A program made the position numbers and the translations under genes. A stretch of DNA of 64,000 nucleotides. It comes from Natronoglycomyces albus. GTDB taxonomy: Bacteria > Actinomycetota > Actinomycetes > Mycobacteriales > Micromonosporaceae. Below, piece by piece: positions 44,488 through 53,769 of the stretch. Below the pieces are notes generated by a model, which ran no database searches, was not told the DNA's origin, and saw only the letters and a list, made by a program, of their open reading frames with translations. Every line of letters starts with the position of its first letter. Positions within the stretch are counted from its first letter, which is position 1. The stretch lies in the NCBI RefSeq assembly GCF_016925535.1, contig NZ_CP070496.1:3162001-3226000 (forward strand), written 5' to 3'.

Positions 44488-46197
44488 ATGACCACAAGAA
44501 TCACCCTCATTAGGATGGCGGGCCCCGCGCTTTCCGACGGCCAAGCAGCGCCCGTGATCTTCCTCGTGGGAACAGGTGATTCATGGGCAACAGTGCGCAT
44601 ATGCGACCCCGATGCCGCCGGAGAGGAAGAACGCAGCGGCAACCGCTGGCGGCATCTCAACCAGGTGGCGCGTCAGCTGACGGCTACCCGAAATGAATCG
44701 GACCCCGGCACTAAGGCACGACCGGGGACAAACTGCGGCCAGACCGCGCCTTTCGCCCAGTTCAACGCCCACGAGAACGACCCGCTGGCCATCTCACTAC
44801 GCCGCAACCGAACAGCCACGCTGGTCTCCATAGCCACCGACGTGACCGGCTTCGCTCTCTGGCCCGCCCCCACCCGCGCCATCGAGCCGACACCGAACAC
44901 GTTTGCCGATCCGCTATTGCCCGACCCTCGGTTCGCCTCCAAGCAGGCCACGCTGCGCGAACTGGCGGCCCTGCGGTTGGGATTCTCCACCCAGAAGTTC
45001 CACAACATTTGTCTACTCGCCTGGCAACCCACCACCGGAGCAGGCGTCAGCTACAGGGGTTTTTATAGTTCCGGCACCAATGTTCCCGCCGATGCGATCG
45101 CCCGCGACAAGGACACCTCGCGCAGATTCGCGCAACACCATGGCCTGCCCGTACCGGCCGGGGTCGCCTTGGATGAAAAGACAGACCCCGTCCAAGCCAC
45201 CAAGCGGCTACGTTCCCCATTGGTAGTCAAACCCGCCCAGGGAAGTTTGGGAACGGACGTAACACTCGCGGTTCGAGACTCCACGCAGTTGCAAGCGGCG
45301 ATTAAGCGAGTGCGGGAGGGCGCGTACGCCGCAAGCGGCGTCATCGTCGAAGAGCAGGTCGAAGGCAATGACTACCGTGTACTCGCCACCGCCGAAGAAT
45401 GCGTGTCGGTCACCCGCCGCATCGCCGCTGAAGTCGTTGGCGATGGGAGCAGCAACATCGTGGAGTTGATCCTCGCGGCCAACGCTGTGCGCTCAGCCAA
45501 CCCTAGACTGCGCGACTTTCCTCTCCGACCCAACGCCGAAATGGACTCGTTTCTGGCAACTCAGGGACACACCATGGAAACCGTTCCAGCTGTGAATGAG
45601 ACCGTACGTCTTCTTCGAGTGGCCAATATCGGGCGTGGAGGAAGCAATATCGAGGTCATCGAGGAAGCCCACCCCTCGCTGGGCGAACTGGCCATGCGAG
45701 TCTGCCGCCTACTCACGTTGCCGCTCGTCGGGCTGGACGTGATCCTCAACGACCATCGACGCGACCTAGCAGAACAACGCCACAGCATCATAGAAATCAA
45801 TAGCTCACCGGGGATGCTGATGCACCCCTTCCCGCTATATGGTCCCGCCTGCGACCCTTACGCGGTCGAATTGGCACGCCTCCTCGACCACGTTCCACCT
45901 AAGCAAAGCGGCGATCAGCTCACCACCCGTCTCAGCATCCGTGGACACGTTCAGCAAGTCGGGTACCGGGCGTGGTTTCTCAACCGCGCCCGAGACGCCA
46001 AACTGACCGGATGGGTCCGCAACACCCATGACCCCGACCAGGTTGAAGCCCTCATCAGCGGCCCGGCCCAAGCCGTGGCGTACATGGCTGGCTTGGCACT
46101 GCGAGGCCCCGCACCGTCCTACCCCAACGAAGTGATCACTCGCCCGGTCACACAGACGCCCCCAACCGACTTTCGCATCCTAGCGACCGGCCCCTGA
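44488..46197 (+). CDS. ATP-grasp / acylphosphatase protein (array member 5)
   Basis: 569 residues, ATG. The N-terminal ~150 residues are reduced and only faintly cap-like. ATP-grasp: SPLVVKPAQGSLGTDVT (K~246), VIVEEQVEGNDYRVLAT, NIGRGGSNIEVI, IIEINSSPGM. The acylphosphatase domain (~480 on) reads GHVQQVGYRAW with Arg and GWVRNTHDPDQ with Asn, so both catalytic residues are kept. No companion follows directly; a hairpin at 46311-46331 ends the transcript. Confidence 0.83.
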   Translation: MTTRITLIRMAGPALSDGQAAPVIFLVGTGDSWATVRICDPDAAGEEERSGNRWRHLNQVARQLTATRNESDPGTKARPGTNCGQTAPFAQFNAHENDPLAISLRRNRTATLVSIATDVTGFALWPAPTRAIEPTPNTFADPLLPDPRFASKQATLRELAALRLGFSTQKFHNICLLAWQPTTGAGVSYRGFYSSGTNVPADAIARDKDTSRRFAQHHGLPVPAGVALDEKTDPVQATKRLRSPLVVKPAQGSLGTDVTLAVRDSTQLQAAIKRVREGAYAASGVIVEEQVEGNDYRVLATAEECVSVTRRIAAEVVGDGSSNIVELILAANAVRSANPRLRDFPLRPNAEMDSFLATQGHTMETVPAVNETVRLLRVANIGRGGSNIEVIEEAHPSLGELAMRVCRLLTLPLVGLDVILNDHRRDLAEQRHSIIEINSSPGMLMHPFPLYGPACDPYAVELARLLDHVPPKQSGDQLTTRLSIRGHVQQVGYRAWFLNRARDAKLTGWVRNTHDPDQVEALISGPAQAVAYMAGLALRGPAPSYPNEVITRPVTQTPPTDFRILATGP

Positions 46198-46716
46198 GGT
46201 GGCGATATACGACAACACTGCTGCCAGTTCAGCCAACTCGGCGGCAATCGGCTCACCACAAAATGGCGATGGCCTGGAAGCCAGCCAAAGTATTGGGTAC
46301 GCTCGCCGGTGCTCCGCGCCGAACGCGGAGCCCGACGGTCCTCCTCCATACCCGTCACACCTGCGCCCCTCCGAAACGGACGCAAATACGCCCTCGCGAC
46401 GGCGAGAGAAGTTACATTCTCATAAAGCCGTGAACCTCGCACGGCACATAAACACACCACGCGCATCGAACGACGAACCACACCACAACAAAACCGGTGG
46501 CATCTCCTCGGGCGACTTCGTCGGCACCACCTGCGTAGTCACGCGCGAGGAAAGCCACCTAGCGCAACGTCGCGCCAGCCTCATCACAAACGTCCTAGCC
46601 GCCGCACCACCTGCTAGTTGCCTCGCTCCGGACGCAAACGCACCCATCCGATCGCGCCGTGGCTCCGAACCTAAAGCGAAGCCTCACCTCATCTGACGAT
46701 CAGGAAGGACCTCCGA
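46198..46716. other. Intergenic region after array member 5
   Basis: About 520 bp. It contains the hairpin gctccgcg-ccgaa-cgcggagc (46311-46331). An open frame spans 46199-46696 on the plus strand, but it is low in hydrophobics, Ser/Pro/Arg-rich and unlike any neighbour. I do not call a gene. It probably holds the promoter for the next operon. Confidence 0.45.
46311..46331 (+). terminator. Hairpin after array member 5
   Basis: Perfect 8-bp GC stem with 5-nt loop, 114 bp after the stop, no T tract. Terminator or 3'-end stabiliser. Confidence 0.5.
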
Positions 46717-48507
46717 GTGCTATTGCAACGCACTTCACAGGCACAGCTGCATATCGAGATTGGCAAAGTCACCGTGGCCAGGGAGCCCATTGAGGCACAG
46801 CAGCATAGCTTCCATCGGCCTCGGCAGCGCCTCCTTACTGCCATCCACCTCTGTCTCGACGGAGTCACGCACAAATTTTGGGGCAGCGCGAACGTGGAAC
46901 CAGACAGCGCCGACCGGGCATGGAACGAACTTGCCACAGCCGCCCAGCGGCTACCGGGCCAACAGATTGACCTACTGAGTTGGAAAGCCACTTCAACCCA
47001 TCCGGCAGTTGCCGAAGCCATCAACAACGCGCTGGCGGCTTTCATAGAGGAACATCATCCAAAGCTGCGGCGAAAGGCTGCCGTCGGTAAGACTCGCGAT
47101 CCGCTGGAGGTCAATGAACGAGCCCTGGCCACGTCGGCCACAGAGTACTTTCTCTATCCTCCGATGCGCGCTCTCGACGGGCCCGATCAAAACAACTTCT
47201 CGGCCCATTTGCTGCCCGGGGCGTGGAACGGACCGAACGGCAGCGCATTGCGGGAGATGACGGCCCTGCAAATGGGGTTGAATGTGTTGCGCCTGTCGAA
47301 AAATGTGGTCGTTATTTCCGCTCCCGACCATAACTTCACTCTCATGTTCGATCACGGACGTTCGCCGCTAGTTGGGCACGGGGCCTCAACGGTCGCAGTC
47401 AACAAGGGTTTGACCCGCAAGCTACTGATTCGGCGTGGCCTTCCCGTCGCTCCAGGTTTCACCATCTCCACCAACCGCATGGACGATGCTGTGCGCAAGG
47501 CCGAAGAGCTGGGTTTTCCCTTGGTGGTGAAACCAGCTAAAGGCTCCAAGGGTGACGGCATCACCACCCGCATCAACAATTGGGACGCCTTTCACAGGGC
47601 TTTGAAAGTCGCGTTGGACTCTGGCTTTAAGGGCAACCGAGTGGTCGTGGAACGGCATATCGAGGGGTCCGATTTTCGTTTCCTCTCCACCGGAGAAAAA
47701 GTGCTGTCGGTGGCGCGGCGTGACCGGGCCGCAGTGGTCGGTAACGGCGAGCACACGATTTTGGAACTGATCACTGAGCACAACGCGGGCCGTAAACGGG
47801 TCCCCTCTTGCCAGGGCATGTTGGTCAACCTGACTGCGGAACTGGAATCGTGGCTGTTCAAGCAGGGCCATAGTTTGGATTCGGTTCCGGAACGAAACGA
47901 GCGGGTCTATTTGGCGGGCGTGAACAATGTCAGTCACGGCGGCGTCAGCGTGGAGGTGCTCGACCAGACCCATCCGTCACTGATCGAGGCCGCGAACGAG
48001 GCGGTACGGGCCTCGGGGTTGAAGCTGGGCGGGGTTGACATGATCATCCCCGATCACCGGCTCGGAATCGATGAGCAGGAGCTGGCGATTACAGAGGTGA
48101 ACGGGACACCCAGCTTTATCGGCCATTATTTCCCTAACTTTGGGCCAGGCCGTGACGTGTTCGAACACGAATTGCGTGCTCATCTGAGCGAGGCCGGGCT
48201 TGAAGCTCAAGCCCCCACCGAGAAGCTGTGCGTGCGGACCGCCGTCGGCGGCACTGTCACCGGTGTGGGGTTCCGTGAATGGTTGGCTGATATGGCCCGC
48301 CAGCTGGGAGTCGACGGCTGGGTGCGCCACGATGAATCACGACGAGGAATCGAGGCCGTTCTCTACGGTGACGCGACCGCTGTGTCGGTCTTGGTCAGGC
48401 GAAGCATCGAGGGACCTCAGGAGGCGACCGTGTTGGAAGTGTTCACCCAACAGCATTCAGAGCTCCCCAAGCCTGGATTTGCCGTCCTGGACACCTACTC
48501 GGTTTGA
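46717..48507 (+). CDS. ATP-grasp / acylphosphatase protein with cap-like N domain (array member 6)
   Basis: 596 residues, GTG with ggaagga SD. N-terminal ~150 residues cap-like (FWGSANVEPD; AEAINNALAAFIEEH). ATP-grasp: FPLVVKPAKGSKGDGIT (K~269), VVVERHIEGSDFRFLST, NVSHGGVSVEVL, ITEVNGTPSF. The acylphosphatase domain (~505 on) has GTVTGVGFREW with Arg kept, but GWVRHDESRR with His where Asn is expected. It heads an operon with two companions (48530 and 49263). Confidence 0.84.
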   Translation: MLLQRTSQAQLHIEIGKVTVAREPIEAQQHSFHRPRQRLLTAIHLCLDGVTHKFWGSANVEPDSADRAWNELATAAQRLPGQQIDLLSWKATSTHPAVAEAINNALAAFIEEHHPKLRRKAAVGKTRDPLEVNERALATSATEYFLYPPMRALDGPDQNNFSAHLLPGAWNGPNGSALREMTALQMGLNVLRLSKNVVVISAPDHNFTLMFDHGRSPLVGHGASTVAVNKGLTRKLLIRRGLPVAPGFTISTNRMDDAVRKAEELGFPLVVKPAKGSKGDGITTRINNWDAFHRALKVALDSGFKGNRVVVERHIEGSDFRFLSTGEKVLSVARRDRAAVVGNGEHTILELITEHNAGRKRVPSCQGMLVNLTAELESWLFKQGHSLDSVPERNERVYLAGVNNVSHGGVSVEVLDQTHPSLIEAANEAVRASGLKLGGVDMIIPDHRLGIDEQELAITEVNGTPSFIGHYFPNFGPGRDVFEHELRAHLSEAGLEAQAPTEKLCVRTAVGGTVTGVGFREWLADMARQLGVDGWVRHDESRRGIEAVLYGDATAVSVLVRRSIEGPQEATVLEVFTQQHSELPKPGFAVLDTYSV

Positions 48508-48529
48508 TTGTCTGGCAGAGAGGCACCCC

Positions 48530-49234
48530 GTGACAACGACCGACGAGTTTCTTTCCCAACGCATGGAGGCACTTGCCACACAGCGCGGTCTTGCCGTGTG
48601 GCGGGCGGCCTCTGATGTCATCGAGGTGAGCGTCGATGGGCAACGTTTGTACTTTCGAGGTGCCATTGGGCCGGGAAACAGCCAGGCGAGCGCCCGTATC
48701 TGCGAGCGTCCCTTTGCTTTGCGCCGGGTGTTGCAACAGGCTGGGGTCGCCACAGTCCCCACTACGGAACTACCAGCGCGGGCGACCTCAACGGCCCGCC
48801 ACTTTGTGCGGCGACTCGGTACGGATGCGCGGTTGAGGCTGGTCGACCACCCTAGCGTCGAGAAAGTGGTGGCCGGTGAAGAGTTCGACCGGAAATGGGG
48901 CGCTTTTGTTGATGCCGCGCCGCAGCAACAGCCACTCATTCGGCTAGAACCGGCTGACCTGGGCCGGCAATGCTGCCACACAGTCGCTTTCGGGCAGGTC
49001 ATTGGATCGGGCCCGGATCTGGCGCGTGCTGCGGTCGCGGCGTTGCCAGGTATCGAGGTGGCCGATGTCCTCCTCGGCCACGGAGCACATGAGGACCCCT
49101 GGGTTATTGGGGTGGACCCCGGCTTGCGCCGTCTAGCCGACTCCGCAACCCCCGCACCACATCGCGATCACGTTCTGAATTCGATCCTTGCGGGCGAAAT
49201 TGCCCGATTGTCGCGTCCAGAGGTGAGCCGGTGA
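48530..49234 (+). CDS. Small degenerate ATP-grasp companion (companion 3)
   Basis: 234 residues from GTG 48530 (MTTTDEFLSQRMEAL), SD agagagg; the frame is open further upstream but overlaps member 6. RLYFRGAIGPGNSQASARIC and RPFALRRVLQQAGVATVP correspond to the conserved companion block; LIRLEPADLGRQ and VIGVDPGLRRLAD to the C-terminal block. No ATP lysine or E-x-N. The most divergent companion, sharing an operon with companion 4. Confidence 0.65.
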   Translation: MTTTDEFLSQRMEALATQRGLAVWRAASDVIEVSVDGQRLYFRGAIGPGNSQASARICERPFALRRVLQQAGVATVPTTELPARATSTARHFVRRLGTDARLRLVDHPSVEKVVAGEEFDRKWGAFVDAAPQQQPLIRLEPADLGRQCCHTVAFGQVIGSGPDLARAAVAALPGIEVADVLLGHGAHEDPWVIGVDPGLRRLADSATPAPHRDHVLNSILAGEIARLSRPEVSR

Positions 49235-49262
49235 ATTCACCACGTCATAGGAAGCTACAGGG

Positions 49263-50006
49263 ATGTCTTTGATCATCAATAACGCCACTGATATTTGCGA
49301 ATCCACAAACGCTACGCCGCTGTCGGCTCTGCTCGAAGCTACGTGCCGTGCGCGCGATCTTCGGGTGGATCGGCTGCGGTCAAACCTCGTGTCTGTGGCA
49401 GTGGGAGAGCATCAGCTGATCTTTGCTGGCTGTAGTGGCCCTTCCACTAGCCGTGTCGCCATCACGCTGGGCAAGGACATCGCGTGGCTACGACGAACGT
49501 TGGAGATCAAGGGTGTACCGGTGCCGCTGACGGTGAAGATTCCCGAGAAGGCCAGGGCGGTAGCCCGTACCTACCTGGAGGACTTGGGCGAGCCGGCCCG
49601 GGCCTGGTGGATCGACCAGCCACAGACGTCGGTGACGCTCACTGTTGAGGACTTCAAGACGGGTTGGAAGGAACTGCTCGAACACCGCCCCGAGGACCCG
49701 AAGGCACAAATCGTGTTCGAGCCCGCCGATCTGGGGCCGACCGAACCGGTCACGGTGGTTTTCGGTTCCGTGGTCAACGCCAGCGGCGATCTCACGAACG
49801 ACGAGCGAGATCTAGCCATGCGGACCGTCAGCATTATTCCTGGTGCCGAGGTCGCTGAGGTTCATCTCACCCGCCTCCCAAAGGCGGGCACTTTGGTGTC
49901 TCATGTCGACATCAAGTTGGATTCTTGGAACGTCACGCCATACCGCGAGGGCAGCGAAAAAATCATCACCGCCATAGTGGACGGCGAATTCTCTCGTATC
50001 AACTAA
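49263..50006 (+). CDS. Small degenerate ATP-grasp companion (companion 4)
   Basis: 247 residues, ATG with taggaag about 8 nt upstream. The clearest companion: LSALLEATCRARDLRVDRL, QLIFAGCSGPSTSRVAITLG, KDIAWLRRTLEIKGVPVP. This last piece lines up with the KGLTRKLLIRRGLPVAPGF helix of array member 6. Where the large proteins have LVVKP it has ARAWWID. The C terminus SHVDIKLDSWNVTPYREGSE is shared with companion 5 and the chimeric pseudogene. Follows companion 3 by 28 bp. Confidence 0.7.
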   Translation: MSLIINNATDICESTNATPLSALLEATCRARDLRVDRLRSNLVSVAVGEHQLIFAGCSGPSTSRVAITLGKDIAWLRRTLEIKGVPVPLTVKIPEKARAVARTYLEDLGEPARAWWIDQPQTSVTLTVEDFKTGWKELLEHRPEDPKAQIVFEPADLGPTEPVTVVFGSVVNASGDLTNDERDLAMRTVSIIPGAEVAEVHLTRLPKAGTLVSHVDIKLDSWNVTPYREGSEKIITAIVDGEFSRIN

Positions 50007-50216
50007 AGGAGCCAATGGGCAATAGAGAGTAGGGGCGATATACCTAGAAATGTCGGAAATTTCGCAAATTAGGATATTACTACGCAAAGCATTGATGGCC
50101 TTTTGGTAACTGACGCCTGCCTAGCACGCGATGTCTAATCGGATAAGATGGCAACCCCACCCTCTCCGTAGCGCCACCCACATGCCTTCGGAGTACTTCC
50201 GCTCTGGAGATGCATC

Positions 50217-52667
50217 TTGGCTTTCCCTTTGCGCCTGCCCAGGCACGAGATCCACATCCAAAAAACCACGATCGCCCGTCACACCGGTGTCAAGCCAAGC
50301 CACGATACGTTCTACCCGTCTACCGGGTACCTACTTCGCATTGATGGCACGCTACGTAGGCGGGACGTGACATCCTGGGGAGAATGGATCGTCCCAGAAG
50401 ATCGTTCGGGTGAACTGTGGCCCCATCTGGAAACATTGGCAGCAACGCTGGTCGGAAAAACTCTTCCATTGCGGATATGGGCTAATTCCGGTTCTATTCC
50501 CGGAATTAGCGATCCTAATACAGGGCCTAATCCAGCATTGCCGGTACTTGAGTCGGCTTTGTTTAACACATTGCCCAAACAGCTCAAAAAGCGTGACCGT
50601 ACCATCCCCCACTACAATAAGCAACGGGTCCGCCTACCTCGCGACATAGCTGAACTCACCTCACGATCTGCACAAAAGCGTTATTCAAAACTTCTTGCAA
50701 AACATAACGCAGAGCTGTTGCACATACGCCCACAAGGTGACATTAAAGTAGACGTTGCTCGCTTGCGGTTTGCCCTCGACACATCTGCCAGTGGAAAGAC
50801 TCTGTGGTTCGAAGGTCGATACCTTGATGTATCTGACGCCGCGCAGCTCGTACAAACTGCTGTCGACCACATTGGCCCAGATACAGCCCGCATAGTGTTC
50901 TGCGACCTCGTACCAGGACACCAGGCGCTGTCCAAACTTCAAACGATCATCTCTGGAGAGCCCGGTACGTCGCACGATAAAGTCTCGATCGCTACCCGCA
51001 AAGATGTCAACTCATCCGAACAATTCAGCCGCATCCGAAGTGAACACCCAGACCTCTGCGTTATCGTTGATCCACTAAAGTGGCGCTCACTCGCTGAATT
51101 CACCACTGAGACCCGCCTCTGGAATTCACGGGGGAAGAACATTTTCCTGTGGGCAGAGGCTATTCCATTTGATTCAGAGAGCGCTAGACGAATAGAGAGT
51201 CAACTCCTGAGGGCTGCTACGAAGGTAGACGCGACCATATCTAGCACCCGTGCCAAGAGTTGGCCTCGTCTAGAAAAGGCCGGGGCCGTAGATCTAAAGA
51301 CATTGGCCAAGTACGCCGATCGATTCCAGACATTCCCGGTGCCCCCAAGGCCTAACGCAGTGTCTCCGACGGAGTACCTCGAAGAGTTCGTTCCTGGCGG
51401 CAGCCAAACACTCAAATCGGTATCGCTGCGGGAGGCACGCGCGCTCCAAATGGGTCTATCGGTTCGTACCTACGATGCCGAGATGATGATGCTCGAACAG
51501 CCCGGCTACGCAGCGCGAGCCGGATTCTACAAACTCACCGATCAAACTGTGGGCCGATCCAACGTGACTCTCACCGGCGATAAAGGCATTACCCGGGACC
51601 AACTCCAGCTCCACGGACTGCCGATCGCCCGTGGCATGACCTTCGGCGTCAACGATAAAGACGCGATGCTTAAACAAGCCCCTGAGCTGGGGTACCCGCT
51701 CGTGGTCAAACCCTCCAATGGCTCGAAGGGCCAAGACATCACCACTGGTATCACTTCCGTGGACGAGCTCGGGCGTGCTTTTGATCTCGCCGCTGCGGGA
51801 GCAAAGGCCCGCAATGGGGTTGTGGTCGAACAACACATAGACGGAGACGACTACCGCCTCCTTACTCTTGATGGCATCGTCGTTTCGGTCCTGCGCCGCG
51901 AACCTGGCTCAACATACGGAGACGGTGTCAGCACTGTCCTTGAACTTGTCATCGCCGCCAACGCGGCCCGGCAACGCAATCCGCACTTGCGCGGACGCCT
52001 GGTGAAGATCGACGCCAATCTCGACCGTGTGCTCGCCAAGCAGGGCCTCAACCTACAGTCGGTTCCATCGTTTGACCAAGCCGTGACACTGGTGCAAGTG
52101 GCGAACATCAGTCAAGGTGGCAGTAGCACCGAGGTCTTGCATGAAACCCATTCCTCGGTGCTAGAGCTAGCGGGCCAGGCCGCCCGAGTCCTGGGAATGC
52201 CCCAGGCAGGTGTCGACATCCTCATGCCCGATCACCGTAGACCTGTGGACGAACAGCGTCTCACAATCACCGAGGTCAACAGCAACTCTGATCTCAATAT
52301 GCATACCTTCCCCTGTTTTGGGAAGGCTGTGGAGATAAGCGAACCAGTCGTACGTAACGCGGCGCGCGGAGCAGGTATGCGGCCGACGGAGTTGCAACCA
52401 GACCCTGCGGTCCGCCTGACCATTTTCGGACACGTCCAAGGGGTCGGATTCCAGGCTTGGCTTAAGAACTGCGCGCGAGAGCTTGACTTGCGCGGATGGG
52501 CGGAGAATCGGGACTACGATACGGTCACCGTGCATCTAGAGGGCCCCATCAAACGGATTGTCCATCTGGCAGCAATGGCCCGCCGTGGCCCAGCCAAGGC
52601 GGTAGTCGCAGAGTTGCTGACTGAACCAGTGCCCAGCGAGGGCTTCACTGAGTTCACTGCACTTTGA
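50217..52667 (+). CDS. Enolase-like / ATP-grasp / acylphosphatase protein (array member 7)
   Basis: 816 residues, TTG with ggag 9 nt upstream. N-terminal signature RHTGVKPS (21-28) and cap WGEWIVP (54-60), then a degenerate barrel (LHIRPQGDIKVDVARLRF; ARIVFCDLVPG; LCVIVDPLKWRS) as in member 1. ATP-grasp: YPLVVKPSNGSKGQDIT (K~497), VVVEQHIDGDDYRLLTL, NISQGGSSTEVL, ITEVNSNSDL. Acylphosphatase (~730 on): GHVQGVGFQAW has Gln for the catalytic Arg, while GWAENRDYD keeps Asn. The first ~1.2 kb is visibly AT-richer than neighbouring genes, as if differently aged or acquired. Confidence 0.82.
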   Translation: MAFPLRLPRHEIHIQKTTIARHTGVKPSHDTFYPSTGYLLRIDGTLRRRDVTSWGEWIVPEDRSGELWPHLETLAATLVGKTLPLRIWANSGSIPGISDPNTGPNPALPVLESALFNTLPKQLKKRDRTIPHYNKQRVRLPRDIAELTSRSAQKRYSKLLAKHNAELLHIRPQGDIKVDVARLRFALDTSASGKTLWFEGRYLDVSDAAQLVQTAVDHIGPDTARIVFCDLVPGHQALSKLQTIISGEPGTSHDKVSIATRKDVNSSEQFSRIRSEHPDLCVIVDPLKWRSLAEFTTETRLWNSRGKNIFLWAEAIPFDSESARRIESQLLRAATKVDATISSTRAKSWPRLEKAGAVDLKTLAKYADRFQTFPVPPRPNAVSPTEYLEEFVPGGSQTLKSVSLREARALQMGLSVRTYDAEMMMLEQPGYAARAGFYKLTDQTVGRSNVTLTGDKGITRDQLQLHGLPIARGMTFGVNDKDAMLKQAPELGYPLVVKPSNGSKGQDITTGITSVDELGRAFDLAAAGAKARNGVVVEQHIDGDDYRLLTLDGIVVSVLRREPGSTYGDGVSTVLELVIAANAARQRNPHLRGRLVKIDANLDRVLAKQGLNLQSVPSFDQAVTLVQVANISQGGSSTEVLHETHSSVLELAGQAARVLGMPQAGVDILMPDHRRPVDEQRLTITEVNSNSDLNMHTFPCFGKAVEISEPVVRNAARGAGMRPTELQPDPAVRLTIFGHVQGVGFQAWLKNCARELDLRGWAENRDYDTVTVHLEGPIKRIVHLAAMARRGPAKAVVAELLTEPVPSEGFTEFTAL

Positions 52668-52700
52668 CCTGACGGTCCCTACGAATAGAGGCAGACGCCC

Positions 52701-53012
52701 ATGTTTCCTCGACCAAACCAAATCCAAGGTCACAATGTCACCATCGCCCGATTTGTGAATGCTGCCGGACCACGCCGCTTTTTGCCCGTAACGCATCTCG
52801 TCACAGGCCTTTCTGGAAGGTTTGCAAGCCGCCCGATGGAATTTTGGGGCGAACACGTCGACGTTGAGGAGTTCAATGATGGGCACTGGGCCAATGCCAA
52901 GAAACTTGCCGCGGAGCTGGTCGGCAACGTGCTTCCTATTTCGTCATGTAGCCCATTCGCTTCGCAGTTGACGGGCAAATTCCCCACCTCGAACCAGGAG
53001 ATCCGCATATGA
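52701..53012 (+). pseudogene. Stand-alone fragment of the array N-terminal cap domain
   Basis: 103 residues, ATG with gagg SD. VTIARFVNAAGPRRFLPVTH and FWGEHVDVEEFNDGHW match the cap region of array members 7 and 8 (RH.GVKPS... and WGEW...), then the frame ends after LVGNVLPIS... It looks like the surviving 5' end of a deleted large gene. Its stop overlaps the ATG of companion 5 (ATGA at 53009), so it still couples translation and may be expressed. Domain remnant or minimal cap protein; I lean to remnant. Confidence 0.6.
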
Positions 53013-53746
53013 GCATCACTAGTATCGCCGTGGCTATTGCCCAAGACACAAAGGCAAGACCATTGTCCGCGCTCTTGGAGGCAGCCTGCCGTGTAAGCGG
53101 AGTCGAGAGCCACCGGCTACGGCCCACGATGGTCGCGGTGACACGCGGAGACGATCAACTGATCTTCTCCGGCGGTAGCGGGCCATCCAACAGCCGTGTG
53201 GCCCATGCGGTAGTACGCGACCCGTCATGGTTGCATCGATTGCTGCGAGCCGATGGCATCCCATCGGTCGAGGCCCTCAAAGTTCCCATCCGAAGTGTCG
53301 ACGCTGCCTACGATTTTCTCCAGCGGTTGGGGGAACCAGCCGAAGCATGGTTCCGAGGAGAACCCTCAAACAAGCGCATCGTTGACGCAGACTCAGTCAA
53401 GCGGGAATGGGATGCGATCAAAGCTCTTCAGCCCAAAACGAAACCGGCTGACATTATTCTTAGGCCGGCGAATCTTGGCGACCCAAAGCGGGCCACGGTA
53501 GCCTTCGGAACTGTCATTGCCAGTGATAAAGGCGTCAGCCACGAAGAAAAGGCTCTTGCGGTTCGCGCATTGGGTGCGTTGCCAGCTGCGGCGGTGGCAG
53601 AGGTGACGTATGTTCAACGCCCCGAAGAATCGTCGAGAATTGCCAGTATTGACCTGTCGTTGAACAACTGGGACGTACAGCCGTACCGAGAGCAAGCGGG
53701 AGCTATCGCGCTAGCATCCCTGGAGGGTGAGATAGAGGCGGGCTGA
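53009..53746 (+). CDS. Small degenerate ATP-grasp companion (companion 5)
   Basis: 245 residues. LSALLEAACRVSGVESHRL, LIFSGGSGPSNSRVAHAVV and RDPSWLHRLLRADGIPS are closest to companion 4. C terminus IDLSLNNWDVQPYREQAG then ALASLEGEIEAG. No ATP-binding lysine, no glycine loop, no E-x-N metal site. Overlaps the cap fragment by 4 bp. The wrecked array copy begins directly downstream. Confidence 0.68.
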   Translation: MSITSIAVAIAQDTKARPLSALLEAACRVSGVESHRLRPTMVAVTRGDDQLIFSGGSGPSNSRVAHAVVRDPSWLHRLLRADGIPSVEALKVPIRSVDAAYDFLQRLGEPAEAWFRGEPSNKRIVDADSVKREWDAIKALQPKTKPADIILRPANLGDPKRATVAFGTVIASDKGVSHEEKALAVRALGALPAAAVAEVTYVQRPEESSRIASIDLSLNNWDVQPYREQAGAIALASLEGEIEAG

Positions 53747-53769
53747 CCAGTCAGTTGACAGCAGGCTAC

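Noticed and set aside
46199-46696. 166-codon frame between array members 5 and 6
   Set aside because: Low hydrophobic content, no SD, no match to the companion block; it looks like chance openness in GC-rich DNA, and a hairpin terminator lies inside it.
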